Shown: positions 32,613-40,029 of the stretch, one piece after another
Layout of the letters: each line of letters starts with the position of its first letter
How positions within the stretch are numbered: position 1 is the stretch's first letter
Source of the DNA: an uncultured Butyrivibrio sp.
GTDB taxonomy: Bacteria; Bacillota; Clostridia; Lachnospirales; Lachnospiraceae
Direction: 5' to 3'
Assembly (NCBI GenBank): GCA_910577605.1
Contig: CAJTON010000018.1
Span: 15,391-55,419, forward strand
Length of the DNA stretch: 40,029 nt
Notes under the pieces: generated by a model
The model's input: only the letters and a program-made list of their open reading frames with translations
Database searches by the model: none
Told to the model about the DNA's origin: nothing
Translations under genes and position numbers: made by a program

Positions 32613-33575
32613 CTAACTCATAGTCCTAATAAATTCCAGTCTTTTGAAATTCTGCGCGATGACTTTTTTCAGCTTGTCGTGACTTTTCGCCGGTATCCAC
32701 GCCTTGCCCGAATTATAGTATGAATTCATTATTTTCCAGAATTTTTCGGGATATCCGAACATTATCGACAAAAGCTCCAGATCATCCTCTCCGATTCCCC
32801 TGAATTTATCGTACTCGTCTATAAGCTTATATCCAAGCTTCACGTCCCAGTCGTATTTCTCCATTATTTTGCGGACTATATTATATAAATCGGACATCAG
32901 GTAATTATAATTCATCTTTTCAAATCCGATAACGACCGGAATCCTGTAGCCGAAGCAAATGCTGTGATAATTGTAGCTGCCGTGGCACAGTCCCTTCACG
33001 CCCCTTCCGGCGGCGGCGTATTCCTTCATTCTTTTTGCGGCTTCGGCTCCCTCGTCGTAGAACGCATCGCAGCAGCCCGCAGATAAAAGCTCAAAATCGC
33101 TTCGGTTGTTCCGCCTGAAAAGATATTTTTTGACGCGGAGAAGCTCGTTATTATGCTTTTCCATGTCAAGCTCTAGTCCCCTCGCGCAGTAATCAAGCCT
33201 GTCAGGACGGTTTTTGTCCAGCTCGTTGTGCAGAAGCGCAAGAACTCTGACCGCCGAAAGGCAGTCGCCGTAGCTTTTTACATCACAGTCCTTTACGTCG
33301 TACCATTTCTTTACCACATATTTCGTGCCGTCCGCTCCAACCGTTATGTATTCGCCGTCGGTATTCGGCACATAAGCGTCGACGGCGACCGTATCGGAGC
33401 AGTTCACCGCGTCAAGGACTCCGGCTGTCCACAAAATATGCTTACCGCTTCCGGAATAAGCCTTTACGACCCTGAGTCCCTTGTCGGTATATAGAACCAG
33501 CACACCGCGTCCGCGCGCAGTCTGCGAAACCTCAAAATCATATTTTTCAAGTACTTCCAAACCCTTATCTGCCAT
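32613..33575 (-). CDS. CotS-like spore coat protein, probable pseudokinase (320 aa)
   Basis: Member of the CotS/YutH group, which has an aminoglycoside-phosphotransferase-like fold and is linked to spore coats. Conserved tail features are DLYNIVRKIMEKYDWDVKLGYKLIDEYDKFR, YPEKFWKIMNSYYNS and KAWIPAKSHDKLKK. The catalytic loop that normally reads CHGDxxxHN is CHGSYNYHS (197-205), and the metal-binding DFE-like site is GFEK (217-220). Both catalytic aspartates are therefore missing, and phosphotransfer is unlikely. Start: ATG after AGAGGATGGG. A dyad TAGTTT-CT-AAACTA (33620-33633) lies upstream. A structural coat role is inferred. Confidence 0.85.
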   Translation of the reverse strand: MADKGLEVLEKYDFEVSQTARGRGVLVLYTDKGLRVVKAYSGSGKHILWTAGVLDAVNCSDTVAVDAYVPNTDGEYITVGADGTKYVVKKWYDVKDCDVKSYGDCLSAVRVLALLHNELDKNRPDRLDYCARGLELDMEKHNNELLRVKKYLFRRNNRSDFELLSAGCCDAFYDEGAEAAKRMKEYAAAGRGVKGLCHGSYNYHSICFGYRIPVVIGFEKMNYNYLMSDLYNIVRKIMEKYDWDVKLGYKLIDEYDKFRGIGEDDLELLSIMFGYPEKFWKIMNSYYNSGKAWIPAKSHDKLKKVIAQNFKRLEFIRTMS

Positions 33576-33696
33576 AAACCCATCCTCTTCCGGCTCCGGC
33601 TAAAACCGTATGTGCCTCTTAGTTTCTAAACTATCTAATTTTATGAGATGAATTTATGTTTTATGAGGGCAAAATAAATAACCCGCTAAGGTTGCT

Positions 33697-34923
33697 TCAC
33701 GCATCGCGTGACTTTAATCCGAGACGCTCCAGAAGCCGTTCTTTAGTGTTAAGTTCAGGTTCGTCAAGCACCGCGTCAAGACATTCCTTCAGAAGCCTGC
33801 CGACCTCTTTTCCCGGCTCTATACCGCAGCTTATAAGAGTCTTACCGTCAACCGCGAGATTCTTCGTATCAAGGCAGTCTCCCCTGTCTTTGATTATCCC
33901 AAAAAGCCTGCGTTCCTCATCAATCTCCGCGGCAGCTTCATACTGTCCAGTAACGTCATAGTAACAGGCTTCAAATTCCAGGGCGTTAGAAAACCCTTCC
34001 TCTCCCCATCTGCTCGCAAGCCTCCGTATATTTTTTTCGCTTTGAGTAATGCCTGTTCCGTGAAAAGCCGCAAGCTTCGCCGCTCCGTCCACTGTACGGT
34101 TGTCAAGCTTGAGCTTCTTTAATGCGTTTCTCACGCCTTCCTCTCCAAGCCCATACAAAAGCGCCGCGTACCGGAAAAAAAACTCCGCCGGGACTTTTCC
34201 CGCAAGCCTGAGCGCCGTTTCTTTGTCCGCTATCCTGTCAAACTCCGGAAATACATAACGGGAAAGACCGTATACGCATATTTTACCCATATATTCAGGG
34301 TGAGGCGACAAGAGTATTTTACCGAATTCCGTATGAACGCGCTCCTTGCTGACCTTCGCTATCGTGGGCGCGAGTTCTTTTACGGCGTTTTCGGTGGCGC
34401 TCTCAATATCAAACCCCAGCTGCGCCGAAAAACGTACCGCGCGCAGCATTCTCAGCGCGTCCTCGCCGAAGCGTTCCGCCGGTTCTCCCACGCACCGTAT
34501 GATTCCCGCCTGCAGATCCTCTCTGCCGCCGAATTCGTCCACAAGCCCATCTTCATCGTTGTACGCCATCGCGTTGATCGTGAAGTCGCGGCGTTTCAGG
34601 TCTTCGACTAGAGATTTCGTAAATTCGACGTTTTTCGGGTGTCTGCCGTCCTCATACTCGCCGTCAAGCCGATATGTCGTGACCTCATAGCCTACGCGGT
34701 GAAGCATGACCGTCACCGTACCGTGCATGATCCCCGTATCCACCGTATGCCTGAAAAGTTTTTTTACATCTTCGGGGCGCGCGGAGGTAGTGATGTCCCA
34801 ATCCCCCGGCGCACGACGAATAATGCTGTCGCGGACACAGCCGCCGACAGCATAAGCTTCGTAACCGTTTGAAATTAACCTGCTGATGATAAACTTTACG
34901 TCATCCGGCAAAATAATTTTCAT
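33697..34923 (-). CDS. cca: CCA tRNA nucleotidyltransferase (408 aa)
   Basis: Adds or repairs the 3'-CCA of tRNAs without a template. Class II signatures are GGCVRDSIIRRAPGDWDITT (GGxxR and DxD motif), RRDFTINAMA and the ExxxxR motif EDALRMLRAVRFSAQLGF. The C-terminal body and tail domains follow; there is no HD domain. The start is the ATG at 34923 (MKIILPDDVKF), nine bases after AGGA and 11 bases after the proS stop. A longer upstream reading frame overlaps proS and is rejected. It is probably co-transcribed with proS, which links two tRNA functions. Confidence 0.96.
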   Translation of the reverse strand: MKIILPDDVKFIISRLISNGYEAYAVGGCVRDSIIRRAPGDWDITTSARPEDVKKLFRHTVDTGIMHGTVTVMLHRVGYEVTTYRLDGEYEDGRHPKNVEFTKSLVEDLKRRDFTINAMAYNDEDGLVDEFGGREDLQAGIIRCVGEPAERFGEDALRMLRAVRFSAQLGFDIESATENAVKELAPTIAKVSKERVHTEFGKILLSPHPEYMGKICVYGLSRYVFPEFDRIADKETALRLAGKVPAEFFFRYAALLYGLGEEGVRNALKKLKLDNRTVDGAAKLAAFHGTGITQSEKNIRRLASRWGEEGFSNALEFEACYYDVTGQYEAAAEIDEERRLFGIIKDRGDCLDTKNLAVDGKTLISCGIEPGKEVGRLLKECLDAVLDEPELNTKERLLERLGLKSRDA

Positions 34924-34934
34924 ATAATCAGATC

Positions 34935-36374
34935 CTAGTATGCCTTGCCCCAGTATACAAGCTTCTTCGCAGGCTTGCCGCAGCACACGCACACGTCGCT
35001 TATTTTTTCCTGCTCAAAAGGCATACAGCGGCTCGTGGCGGTCGTATCCTCTTTTATCTTAAGCTCGCATTCCTGATCTTCGCACCACATTGCCTTCACG
35101 AATCCCGGCTTATTGGCTATTATGTCCTTGAACTCCTCATAACTGCGCGCCTCAAAGGTATGGCTGTCGCGGTGCTTTCTAGCGCGCTCAAGCATATCCG
35201 ACTGCATCTGGCTGAGTATGCGCTCAAGCTCCGTTTCGATCGCTTCAAGCGGAACCGTTATTTTATCCCTTGTGTCGCGTCTTACTATTACCGCCTGACC
35301 TGCCTCAATATCCTTAGGCCCCAGCTCTATACGCACAGGAATACCCTTGATCTCCTGCTCGGCAAACTTCCAGCCGGGGGTCTTGTCCGAATCGTCCGTC
35401 TTTACCCTGAAGCCGGCCTTTAAAAGTCTGTCCTGCAAAGCGAAAGCCGCGTCGAGAACGCCCTCCTTATGCTGGGCGATGGGTACGATCATTCCCTGCA
35501 CGGGAGCTATCCTCGGCGGCAGAACAAGCCCGCTGTTATCCCCGTGGACCATAATTATAGCGCCGATTATTCGCGTTGAAAGTCCCCATGAGGTCTGATA
35601 AGCATACTGAAGCTTATTTTCCTTATCCGTGTACTGTATTCCGAACGCCTTCGCGAAACCGTCCCCGAAATTATGGCTCGTTCCCGACTGGAGCGCCTTG
35701 CCGTCGTGCATAAGCGCCTCTATAGTGTAAGTCGCGAGCGCTCCGGCAAATTTCTCTTTCTCGGTCTTGCGTCCCTTTATCATGGGGATCGCAAGCACCT
35801 GCTCGCAGAAATCAGCGTATACGTTAAGCATCTGCACCGTTCTTTCCTCGGCGTCCTCGGCCGTGGCGTGAACCGTATGTCCCTCCTGCCAGAGAAACTC
35901 CATCGACCTGAGGAAAGGGCGCGTCGTTTTTTCCCATCTTACGACCGAACACCACTGATTGTAGCATTTGGGCAGGTCCCTGTACGACTGTATTATATCC
36001 TTGTAAAAATCGCAGAAAAGCGTCTCGGACGTAGGGCGCACGCACAGCCTTTCCGAAAGAGGCTCAAGCCCTCCCTGCGTGACCCACGCAACCTCCGGCG
36101 CAAAGCCCTCTACATGGTCCTTTTCCTTCTGAAGCAGACTTTCGGGAATAAACATAGGCATATATACGTTTTCGACACCCGTCTCCTTGAAACGGCTGTC
36201 AAGCTCCTTCTGTATGCATTCCCATATTGCGTAGCCGTTCGGTCTGATTATCATGCAGCCCTTGATGCTTGAATACTGCACAAGCTCCGCTTTTTTGACC
36301 ACGTCCGTATACCATTGGGCGAAATCCTCCTCCATTGAAGTGATCGCCTCCACGAGCTTTTTGTCATTTCCCAT
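34935..36374 (-). CDS. proS: Prolyl-tRNA synthetase, class 3 archaeal/eukaryal-like (479 aa)
   Basis: Class II synthetase charging tRNA-Pro. It shows motif 2/3 features VRPTSETLFCDFYKD, RWEKTTRPFLRSMEFLWQEGHT and the GWKFAEQEIKGIPVRIELGPKD anticodon-binding segment. The C-terminal domain has a cysteine set (CEDQEC...CMPF...CVCC) for zinc and ends in Tyr (WGKAY), both characteristic of this type; the bacterial type with its editing insertion is absent. Start: ATG at 36374 after AGAGGA; a longer frame to 36548 overlaps the upstream gene. No T-box leader is seen; only a small GCCC/GGGC hairpin precedes it. Confidence 0.97.
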   Translation of the reverse strand: MGNDKKLVEAITSMEEDFAQWYTDVVKKAELVQYSSIKGCMIIRPNGYAIWECIQKELDSRFKETGVENVYMPMFIPESLLQKEKDHVEGFAPEVAWVTQGGLEPLSERLCVRPTSETLFCDFYKDIIQSYRDLPKCYNQWCSVVRWEKTTRPFLRSMEFLWQEGHTVHATAEDAEERTVQMLNVYADFCEQVLAIPMIKGRKTEKEKFAGALATYTIEALMHDGKALQSGTSHNFGDGFAKAFGIQYTDKENKLQYAYQTSWGLSTRIIGAIIMVHGDNSGLVLPPRIAPVQGMIVPIAQHKEGVLDAAFALQDRLLKAGFRVKTDDSDKTPGWKFAEQEIKGIPVRIELGPKDIEAGQAVIVRRDTRDKITVPLEAIETELERILSQMQSDMLERARKHRDSHTFEARSYEEFKDIIANKPGFVKAMWCEDQECELKIKEDTTATSRCMPFEQEKISDVCVCCGKPAKKLVYWGKAY

Positions 36375-36447
36375 TATATTTTCCTCTGCCTTCCGCCCTT
36401 TTCGGGCTTTGTAATTGATTCCGTCTGACTGCGGATTACGCCGCGGT

Positions 36448-37248
36448 TTAATTAGTGTGATATGTCTCAGGTGTATAAAAATATTCGTATGTAGCGATCG
36501 GCGCGCAGAAAAATCTGTCCTTCGCCGGATTCTCCGCGCCCTCGCCAAGCTCTCTTGTATAATAATTCATATCAAGGTCCGGGTCAAACGTATACTGCTG
36601 TCCGTTGTCAAGAATCACATAAAGCCAACAGTGTGGAGTTTTCCCGCCGCCGTATTTCGGCACGCTGCCGGAAATCAGATGCGCGTCATAGCCAAGCGCC
36701 CTCATGATGTACATAAAAGCAGCCGAATAATTATAACAGCAGCCCTGTCCCGCGTTGAGCAGGTCCGTCGCCCAGAGAACCTCCTTCGGCGTAGTATTGG
36801 GGTCGGAGCTTGAATATGCTCCCGTATTGGCGTCCATTCCCCTGCTGTACGAAATATTGTCGATCATCCACTCGTAAAGCGCCCACACCTTCTGATAATT
36901 ATTCATATCGTCCGTCACCACTTTGGCTATAAGATCGTTTACAAGCGTGTCAAGCTCAGGATAGCCTGAGGGAGTCGGCGTAAGCGTTTCCTGACTTAAA
37001 AGCGTCCACGGTCCTACATAGGGCTGTGTCGGCTCCTCGGTCGGGACCTCCGGCGGGACCGTCGGTAAAACCGTCGGATTCTGTATAACTACATTTTCCG
37101 TAGTGTTTACCTGGCCTAACGCGGTCGTGCTTTTAGTAGCGTGTGCGTAAGTGCGCCCCGTATCCGCGCTGCTGTTGCCGCAGCCGCAAAGGAACATCGC
37201 CACGGAAGCAACCAACATCAGGCCTAAAATAATGTTGTGTTTTCTCAT
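36448..37248 (-). CDS. Transglutaminase-like lipoprotein (266 aa)
   Basis: N-terminal signal ending in a lipobox-like FLCGC, then a Pro/Thr-rich linker (about 55-80) and a transglutaminase-like domain. The catalytic triad can be assigned to Cys170 or Cys171 in GQGCCYNYS, His206 in PHCWLYV and Asp222 in YTFDPDLD. Such domains act as cysteine proteases or peptidases, or cross-link proteins; secreted versions often act at the cell wall. The substrate is unknown. It lies 27 bases after the small lipoprotein gene and before proS, without a visible terminator. Confidence 0.92.
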   Translation of the reverse strand: MRKHNIILGLMLVASVAMFLCGCGNSSADTGRTYAHATKSTTALGQVNTTENVVIQNPTVLPTVPPEVPTEEPTQPYVGPWTLLSQETLTPTPSGYPELDTLVNDLIAKVVTDDMNNYQKVWALYEWMIDNISYSRGMDANTGAYSSSDPNTTPKEVLWATDLLNAGQGCCYNYSAAFMYIMRALGYDAHLISGSVPKYGGGKTPHCWLYVILDNGQQYTFDPDLDMNYYTRELGEGAENPAKDRFFCAPIATYEYFYTPETYHTN

Positions 37249-37275
37249 TTTTCTGCTCCTGTCATATTAATATTA

Positions 37276-37776
37276 TTAATTTTTTACATCTATCCCATAT
37301 CCAAAATATTTAACGGCGTCGTCCATTATGAAAAAGTATGTGTACTTTACTTCGTCATAATAATATTTATACATCTTGCCGACAAGCGTATACTTATCGC
37401 CGTAAACCGACAAAACGTCGTCAAGGCTGCTCCCCACTGTAATATCCGAACCCGCTGCTTTATCGCCCGGCTTCATTATGCATACGTCCTGAACCATATC
37501 GTTGTCGCCGTCAGGATAGGTCCTTATCTCAAATGAACCGTAATTATATACCTTGTCCATTCCGTCAAAATAACAGCTCGCCGCCTCCTCGTATTTATCG
37601 GGCTCGCCCAGGGTCTCGATAACCTTCGCGGCGCTCTTTCCAAGCTCTATTTCTATATTTCCTTTCACGACCGCCTTAAAAGCATCATTTTTGTTTCCCG
37701 ACGAAGAGCCGTTCTCTCCCCCGCAGCCCGTCAGGCACATCATCATTACGCATAAAACGCAGATAATTCTTTTCAT
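37276..37776 (-). CDS. Small lipoprotein of unknown function (166 aa)
   Basis: Lipobox signal KRIICVLCVMMMCLTGC, then a Gly/Ser/Asn spacer. The mature part has two similar segments, IELGKSAAKVIETLGEPDKY and ITVGSSLDDVLSVYGDKYT, a pattern of short G-x-S...V...lG units that recalls BamE/SmpA-like folds; that resemblance is weak. The start is the ATG at 37776, which begins the signal peptide; an earlier in-frame ATG lies just after the -10 and is less likely. It leads an operon with the transglutaminase-like gene. Confidence 0.82.
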   Translation of the reverse strand: MKRIICVLCVMMMCLTGCGGENGSSSGNKNDAFKAVVKGNIEIELGKSAAKVIETLGEPDKYEEAASCYFDGMDKVYNYGSFEIRTYPDGDNDMVQDVCIMKPGDKAAGSDITVGSSLDDVLSVYGDKYTLVGKMYKYYYDEVKYTYFFIMDDAVKYFGYGIDVKN

Positions 37777-37815
37777 TTTTCCAGATTCTCCCTTAAAAAT
37801 CATAATACTCCATTA

Positions 37816-37843
37816 ATTATACACAAAAAAGTCAAATTTTCAA
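37816..37843 (-). promoter_or_regulatory. Sigma-A promoter of the lipoprotein operon
   Basis: TTGAAA (37843-37838), 16 bases, TATAAT (37821-37816), 40 bases before the lipoprotein start. It may also drive the transglutaminase-like gene, proS and cca. Confidence 0.78.
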
Positions 37844-37881
37844 GCATATATGTTTTGCCGGGCCGCATCATACCCGCTTAT

Positions 37882-38949
37882 CTACTCAGCCGCCTCAAGC
37901 ACCGGAGGATATTCAAGAAGATTGCCGATATTGCGCTCGACTATCTCAATGACGACGAGGTCGTACGCCCCTATATCAGTCAGGTCATACGGCAGCGCCC
38001 TCGAAAACCGCGCCTGCTCAAAATCGTTCGCCGCAAACGGATAAAGCGCGTTGCCGAAGGAATCGCGGAACATAAGCACGCTTTTGTTTCCTCCGTCGTT
38101 AGCCGTGCCTATTATCATATCGTCGCTCCCCCTGAAATTCGACGTGTAATAAAACTTATCCTCCGTGTCAAAAACGACCTGCCAGTCTTTTTCATTCCCT
38201 CCCGGAAAAAGCATTCCGTACAGATCACCGTCAAATATTTTCTGAACGTCATATCCGGTTTCCGAGTGATCCGTATACTCAAGCCCCGCCTTATCCATTA
38301 TCGCGGCATAAGCCAGATACGCGCCGAGATTGTTCCAGTGCGAATCAAGCTTATGATAAAGCAGTTCGCCGGAACCATTTTTGGCTTCCTTTATCACGGC
38401 CTTCAAGTCCGCATGATTAACGCCCCTCTCGTCAAGCGCCGACATAAGCCGCTCATAATTGCCCTCGCCCGTATATTCCGCGTGATAATAAGGCATATAT
38501 TCGCCGTAGATCTCCATTTTGTTGGGCGCGACGGCAAACACGAACCGCACTCCCTTGCTCACGGCAAAGTCCTGAGCGTTTTTAAGCGAGTCCGCAATTT
38601 CGTCTATCTGCTCCGGGGTAAGCATATCCTCGCCGTTATAATCGTGGAGAGCGCTCTGATAGAACAGCCATCCGTCCCTTCCGGCTATCACGGACTTTTC
38701 TCCCGACTCCCCGAAAATATTGTATTTCAGCCTGTTGTTCAGTTCCACAAACTCGCTGCGCAGCCCGAAATTTTTTGAAAAATACGCGTCGAATTTCTGC
38801 GTGAAATTCAGATAGTTCATTTCCGTCAGCTCCGCCTTATCCTCGTTGCCTATACTTTGACGCTTCTGCGCGAGCGTCATTACGCCTGGTACAGCGAGGG
38901 CGAGAAAAAAAAGAACGATATATATTATTTTAAGGACTTTGTTTTTCAT
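37882..38949 (-). CDS. AlgJ/AlgX-like SGNH protein for glycan O-acetylation (355 aa)
   Basis: An N-terminal membrane anchor (about 6-26) is followed by an extracellular AlgX/AlgJ-like domain. Diagnostic elements are DGWLFYQ (92-98), the catalytic Asp-x-His-Trp DSHW (202-205) and the nucleophile Ser297 in FRDSFG. These proteins take acetyl groups supplied through an MBOAT protein and place them on exported polysaccharide. The gene follows the MBOAT gene by 12 bases, with GGGGGA before the ATG, so the two should act together. Which glycan is modified is not known. Confidence 0.92.
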   Translation of the reverse strand: MKNKVLKIIYIVLFFLALAVPGVMTLAQKRQSIGNEDKAELTEMNYLNFTQKFDAYFSKNFGLRSEFVELNNRLKYNIFGESGEKSVIAGRDGWLFYQSALHDYNGEDMLTPEQIDEIADSLKNAQDFAVSKGVRFVFAVAPNKMEIYGEYMPYYHAEYTGEGNYERLMSALDERGVNHADLKAVIKEAKNGSGELLYHKLDSHWNNLGAYLAYAAIMDKAGLEYTDHSETGYDVQKIFDGDLYGMLFPGGNEKDWQVVFDTEDKFYYTSNFRGSDDMIIGTANDGGNKSVLMFRDSFGNALYPFAANDFEQARFSRALPYDLTDIGAYDLVVIEIVERNIGNLLEYPPVLEAAE

Positions 38950-38961
38950 ATACGGTCCCCC

Positions 38962-40029
38962 TTAAAATCTGAAATAAATAAAAGGATTGTATGAATCCGC
39001 CGCAAGCGTCATCACGCAGAGCAGATACAGCACGAAGGTCAGCGCGTAGCATATCCCGCTTATCCATTTGCGGCAACGCTTTTCCACGACCGCATTTGTG
39101 ATAGCCGGTACAATGGGAAAGCATGCTGCGGCCGCCGCCGCGAGCGTAAGTATGAACACGGGCGTGCAGAATGAGAGCAATACCCTGAAAGCCCCTTCAA
39201 GCCGCACAAACGCAAACATTCTGCCGATATACGCAAAAGCGTAGCCGACCGTATCGGACCTAAATATCACAAAACCGAGTATGACAAAAAACATCGTATA
39301 AAGCCATTTTAACGGCTTGAGCGCCCGCTTCTTTGGTCTGTCCTTGCGCGTGAGAAGCGTTTCCGCCGACATCAGAACGCCGTGTCCGAAGCCCCACAGT
39401 ATAAAAGTCAGATTCGCTCCGTGCCATATGCCCGTACAGACGAAAACGATCATAGTATTTAATATCTGCCGTCCTCTGCCCTTCCTGTTGCCTCCCAGCG
39501 GAATATAAAGATATTCCCTGAACCAGCCCGTAAGCGACATATGCCATCTTCTCCAGAAACTGCGGATCCCCGCCGCGGAATACGGATAGTCAAAGTTCTC
39601 CGGAAAATCAAATCCCATGCATTTTCCCAACCCCACTGCCATGTCGCTGTAGCCCGAAAAATCAAAATATATCTGCAAGGTATAGCAGACCGCGCCGAGC
39701 CACGCCAACGGCGTGTCGATAGAGCCCGTATCCATGCCGAAGATCCTGTCCGCCGCATACCCCATCGGATTGGCGATCAGCATCTTTTTGGAAAGTCCAA
39801 AACGCCGTATGCCTGCCGCAAGCTTGTCCACGGTCACTCGCCGCGCCGCTATCTGTTCCTTAACGCTGTTGTATTTTACGATCGGTCCTGCTATAAGCTG
39901 CGGAAAAAGCGATATGTACAAAAGCACGTCAGCAAATCCCGTTTTCCCGTTTTCCTCTGACCTGTATGTGTCAGCCACATACGAAATCGCCTGAAACGTA
40001 AAAAAAGAAATACCTATCGGCATCGTTAT
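38962..40029 (-). CDS. MBOAT O-acyltransferase, AlgI/DltB-like, N-terminus cut by window edge
   Basis: Multi-pass membrane protein that moves acyl (usually acetyl) groups across the membrane to a partner. The visible 355 codons show GISFFTFQAISYV, RRWHMSL, and the catalytic His in GIWHGANLTF, about 200 residues into the visible part. About 115 N-terminal residues lie outside the window, judging from the usual length of about 470. An apparent ATG at 40023 is the family's internal Met (MPIGISFF), not the start. The AlgJ-like gene is next. Its distance from the LicD cluster (over 30 kb) means the two need not act on the same polymer. Confidence 0.93.
   Translation of the reverse strand: MTMPIGISFFTFQAISYVADTYRSEENGKTGFADVLLYISLFPQLIAGPIVKYNSVKEQIAARRVTVDKLAAGIRRFGLSKKMLIANPMGYAADRIFGMDTGSIDTPLAWLGAVCYTLQIYFDFSGYSDMAVGLGKCMGFDFPENFDYPYSAAGIRSFWRRWHMSLTGWFREYLYIPLGGNRKGRGRQILNTMIVFVCTGIWHGANLTFILWGFGHGVLMSAETLLTRKDRPKKRALKPLKWLYTMFFVILGFVIFRSDTVGYAFAYIGRMFAFVRLEGAFRVLLSFCTPVFILTLAAAAAACFPIVPAITNAVVEKRCRKWISGICYALTFVLYLLCVMTLAADSYNPFIYFRF

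Noticed and set aside
33580..33660. Sporulation promoter for the CotS-like gene (CATACGGT as -10)
   Set aside because: The -10 fits CATANNNT, but no acceptable sigma-E or sigma-K -35 lies at the right distance.
37855..38778. 307-aa open frame on the plus strand
   Set aside because: Antisense to the well-supported AlgJ-like gene and lacks any recognisable domain.
1..40029. CRISPR array, tRNA, rRNA, prophage or IS element
   Set aside because: No regularly spaced repeats, cloverleaf-like sequences, integrases or transposases were seen on either strand.

Overview
The window looks like chromosome from an anaerobic, endospore-forming member of the Clostridia, probably near the Lachnospiraceae; the family placement is an impression, not a computation. 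The evidence is spoIIR, a SipL-like SPOCS/LysM protein, a CotS-like spore coat protein, T-box control of a eukaryal-like IleS, a class-3 (archaeal/eukaryal-like) ProS with zinc tail, a low-complexity lipoprotein set and an AgrC/AgrA-type two-component pair. Almost all genes lie on the minus strand. I see no prophage, IS element, CRISPR array, rRNA or tRNA gene.

Layout. 1-6.2 kb holds a surface-glycan cluster: a GT2 glycosyltransferase (cut by the window edge), a TarI/IspD-like cytidylyltransferase, two LicD-family phosphotransferases, an NAD-dependent epimerase/dehydratase and a Wzt/Wzm-type ABC exporter. It is preceded with no visible terminator by glgP (glycogen phosphorylase) and ileS. ileS has a consensus promoter and a T-box leader (11.9-12.3 kb). 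12.3-16.7 kb holds a membrane EAL phosphodiesterase, a MerR/TipAS regulator, a PlsC acyltransferase and a divergently transcribed one-TM basic protein. 16.7-21.2 kb is a minus-strand run: DUF3737, a PatB/MalY aminotransferase (frameshifted), an alpha/beta hydrolase, a flavodoxin-fold reductase and a Cof-type HAD phosphatase. 21.2-25.1 kb carries ispE (frameshifted), a GntR regulator, spoIIR, ddl and a DUF1934 protein. 25.2-26.5 kb has two convergent genes of unknown function, both with sigma-28-like upstream sequences. 26.6-28.7 kb is a GHKL kinase / LytTR regulator pair. 28.9-33.6 kb holds the SipL-like protein, a PrcB-like lipoprotein, a PEGA lipoprotein and a CotS-like pseudokinase. 33.7-37.8 kb has cca, proS, a transglutaminase-like lipoprotein and a small lipoprotein. 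37.9-40.0 kb has an AlgJ/AlgX-like protein and an MBOAT acyltransferase (cut by the window edge), a likely O-acetylation pair.

How parts fit. The sporulation genes carry plausible compartment-specific promoters: sigma-F-like before spoIIR and sigma-E-like before the SipL-like gene. The cytidylyltransferase plus two LicD proteins matches the logic of animal ISPD/FKTN/FKRP (CDP-ribitol synthesis followed by ribitol-phosphate transfer), so the exported glycan may carry a polyol-phosphate or a similar CDP-derived group. The AlgI/AlgJ-like pair would add acetyl groups to a surface polymer.

Most unusual: three places look as if a short stretch has been lost. These are about 7 nt in patB/malY, about 38 nt in ispE (normally essential), and possibly the T-box consensus in the ileS leader. 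Either the assembly is imperfect or the genome is accumulating small deletions; reads would decide.
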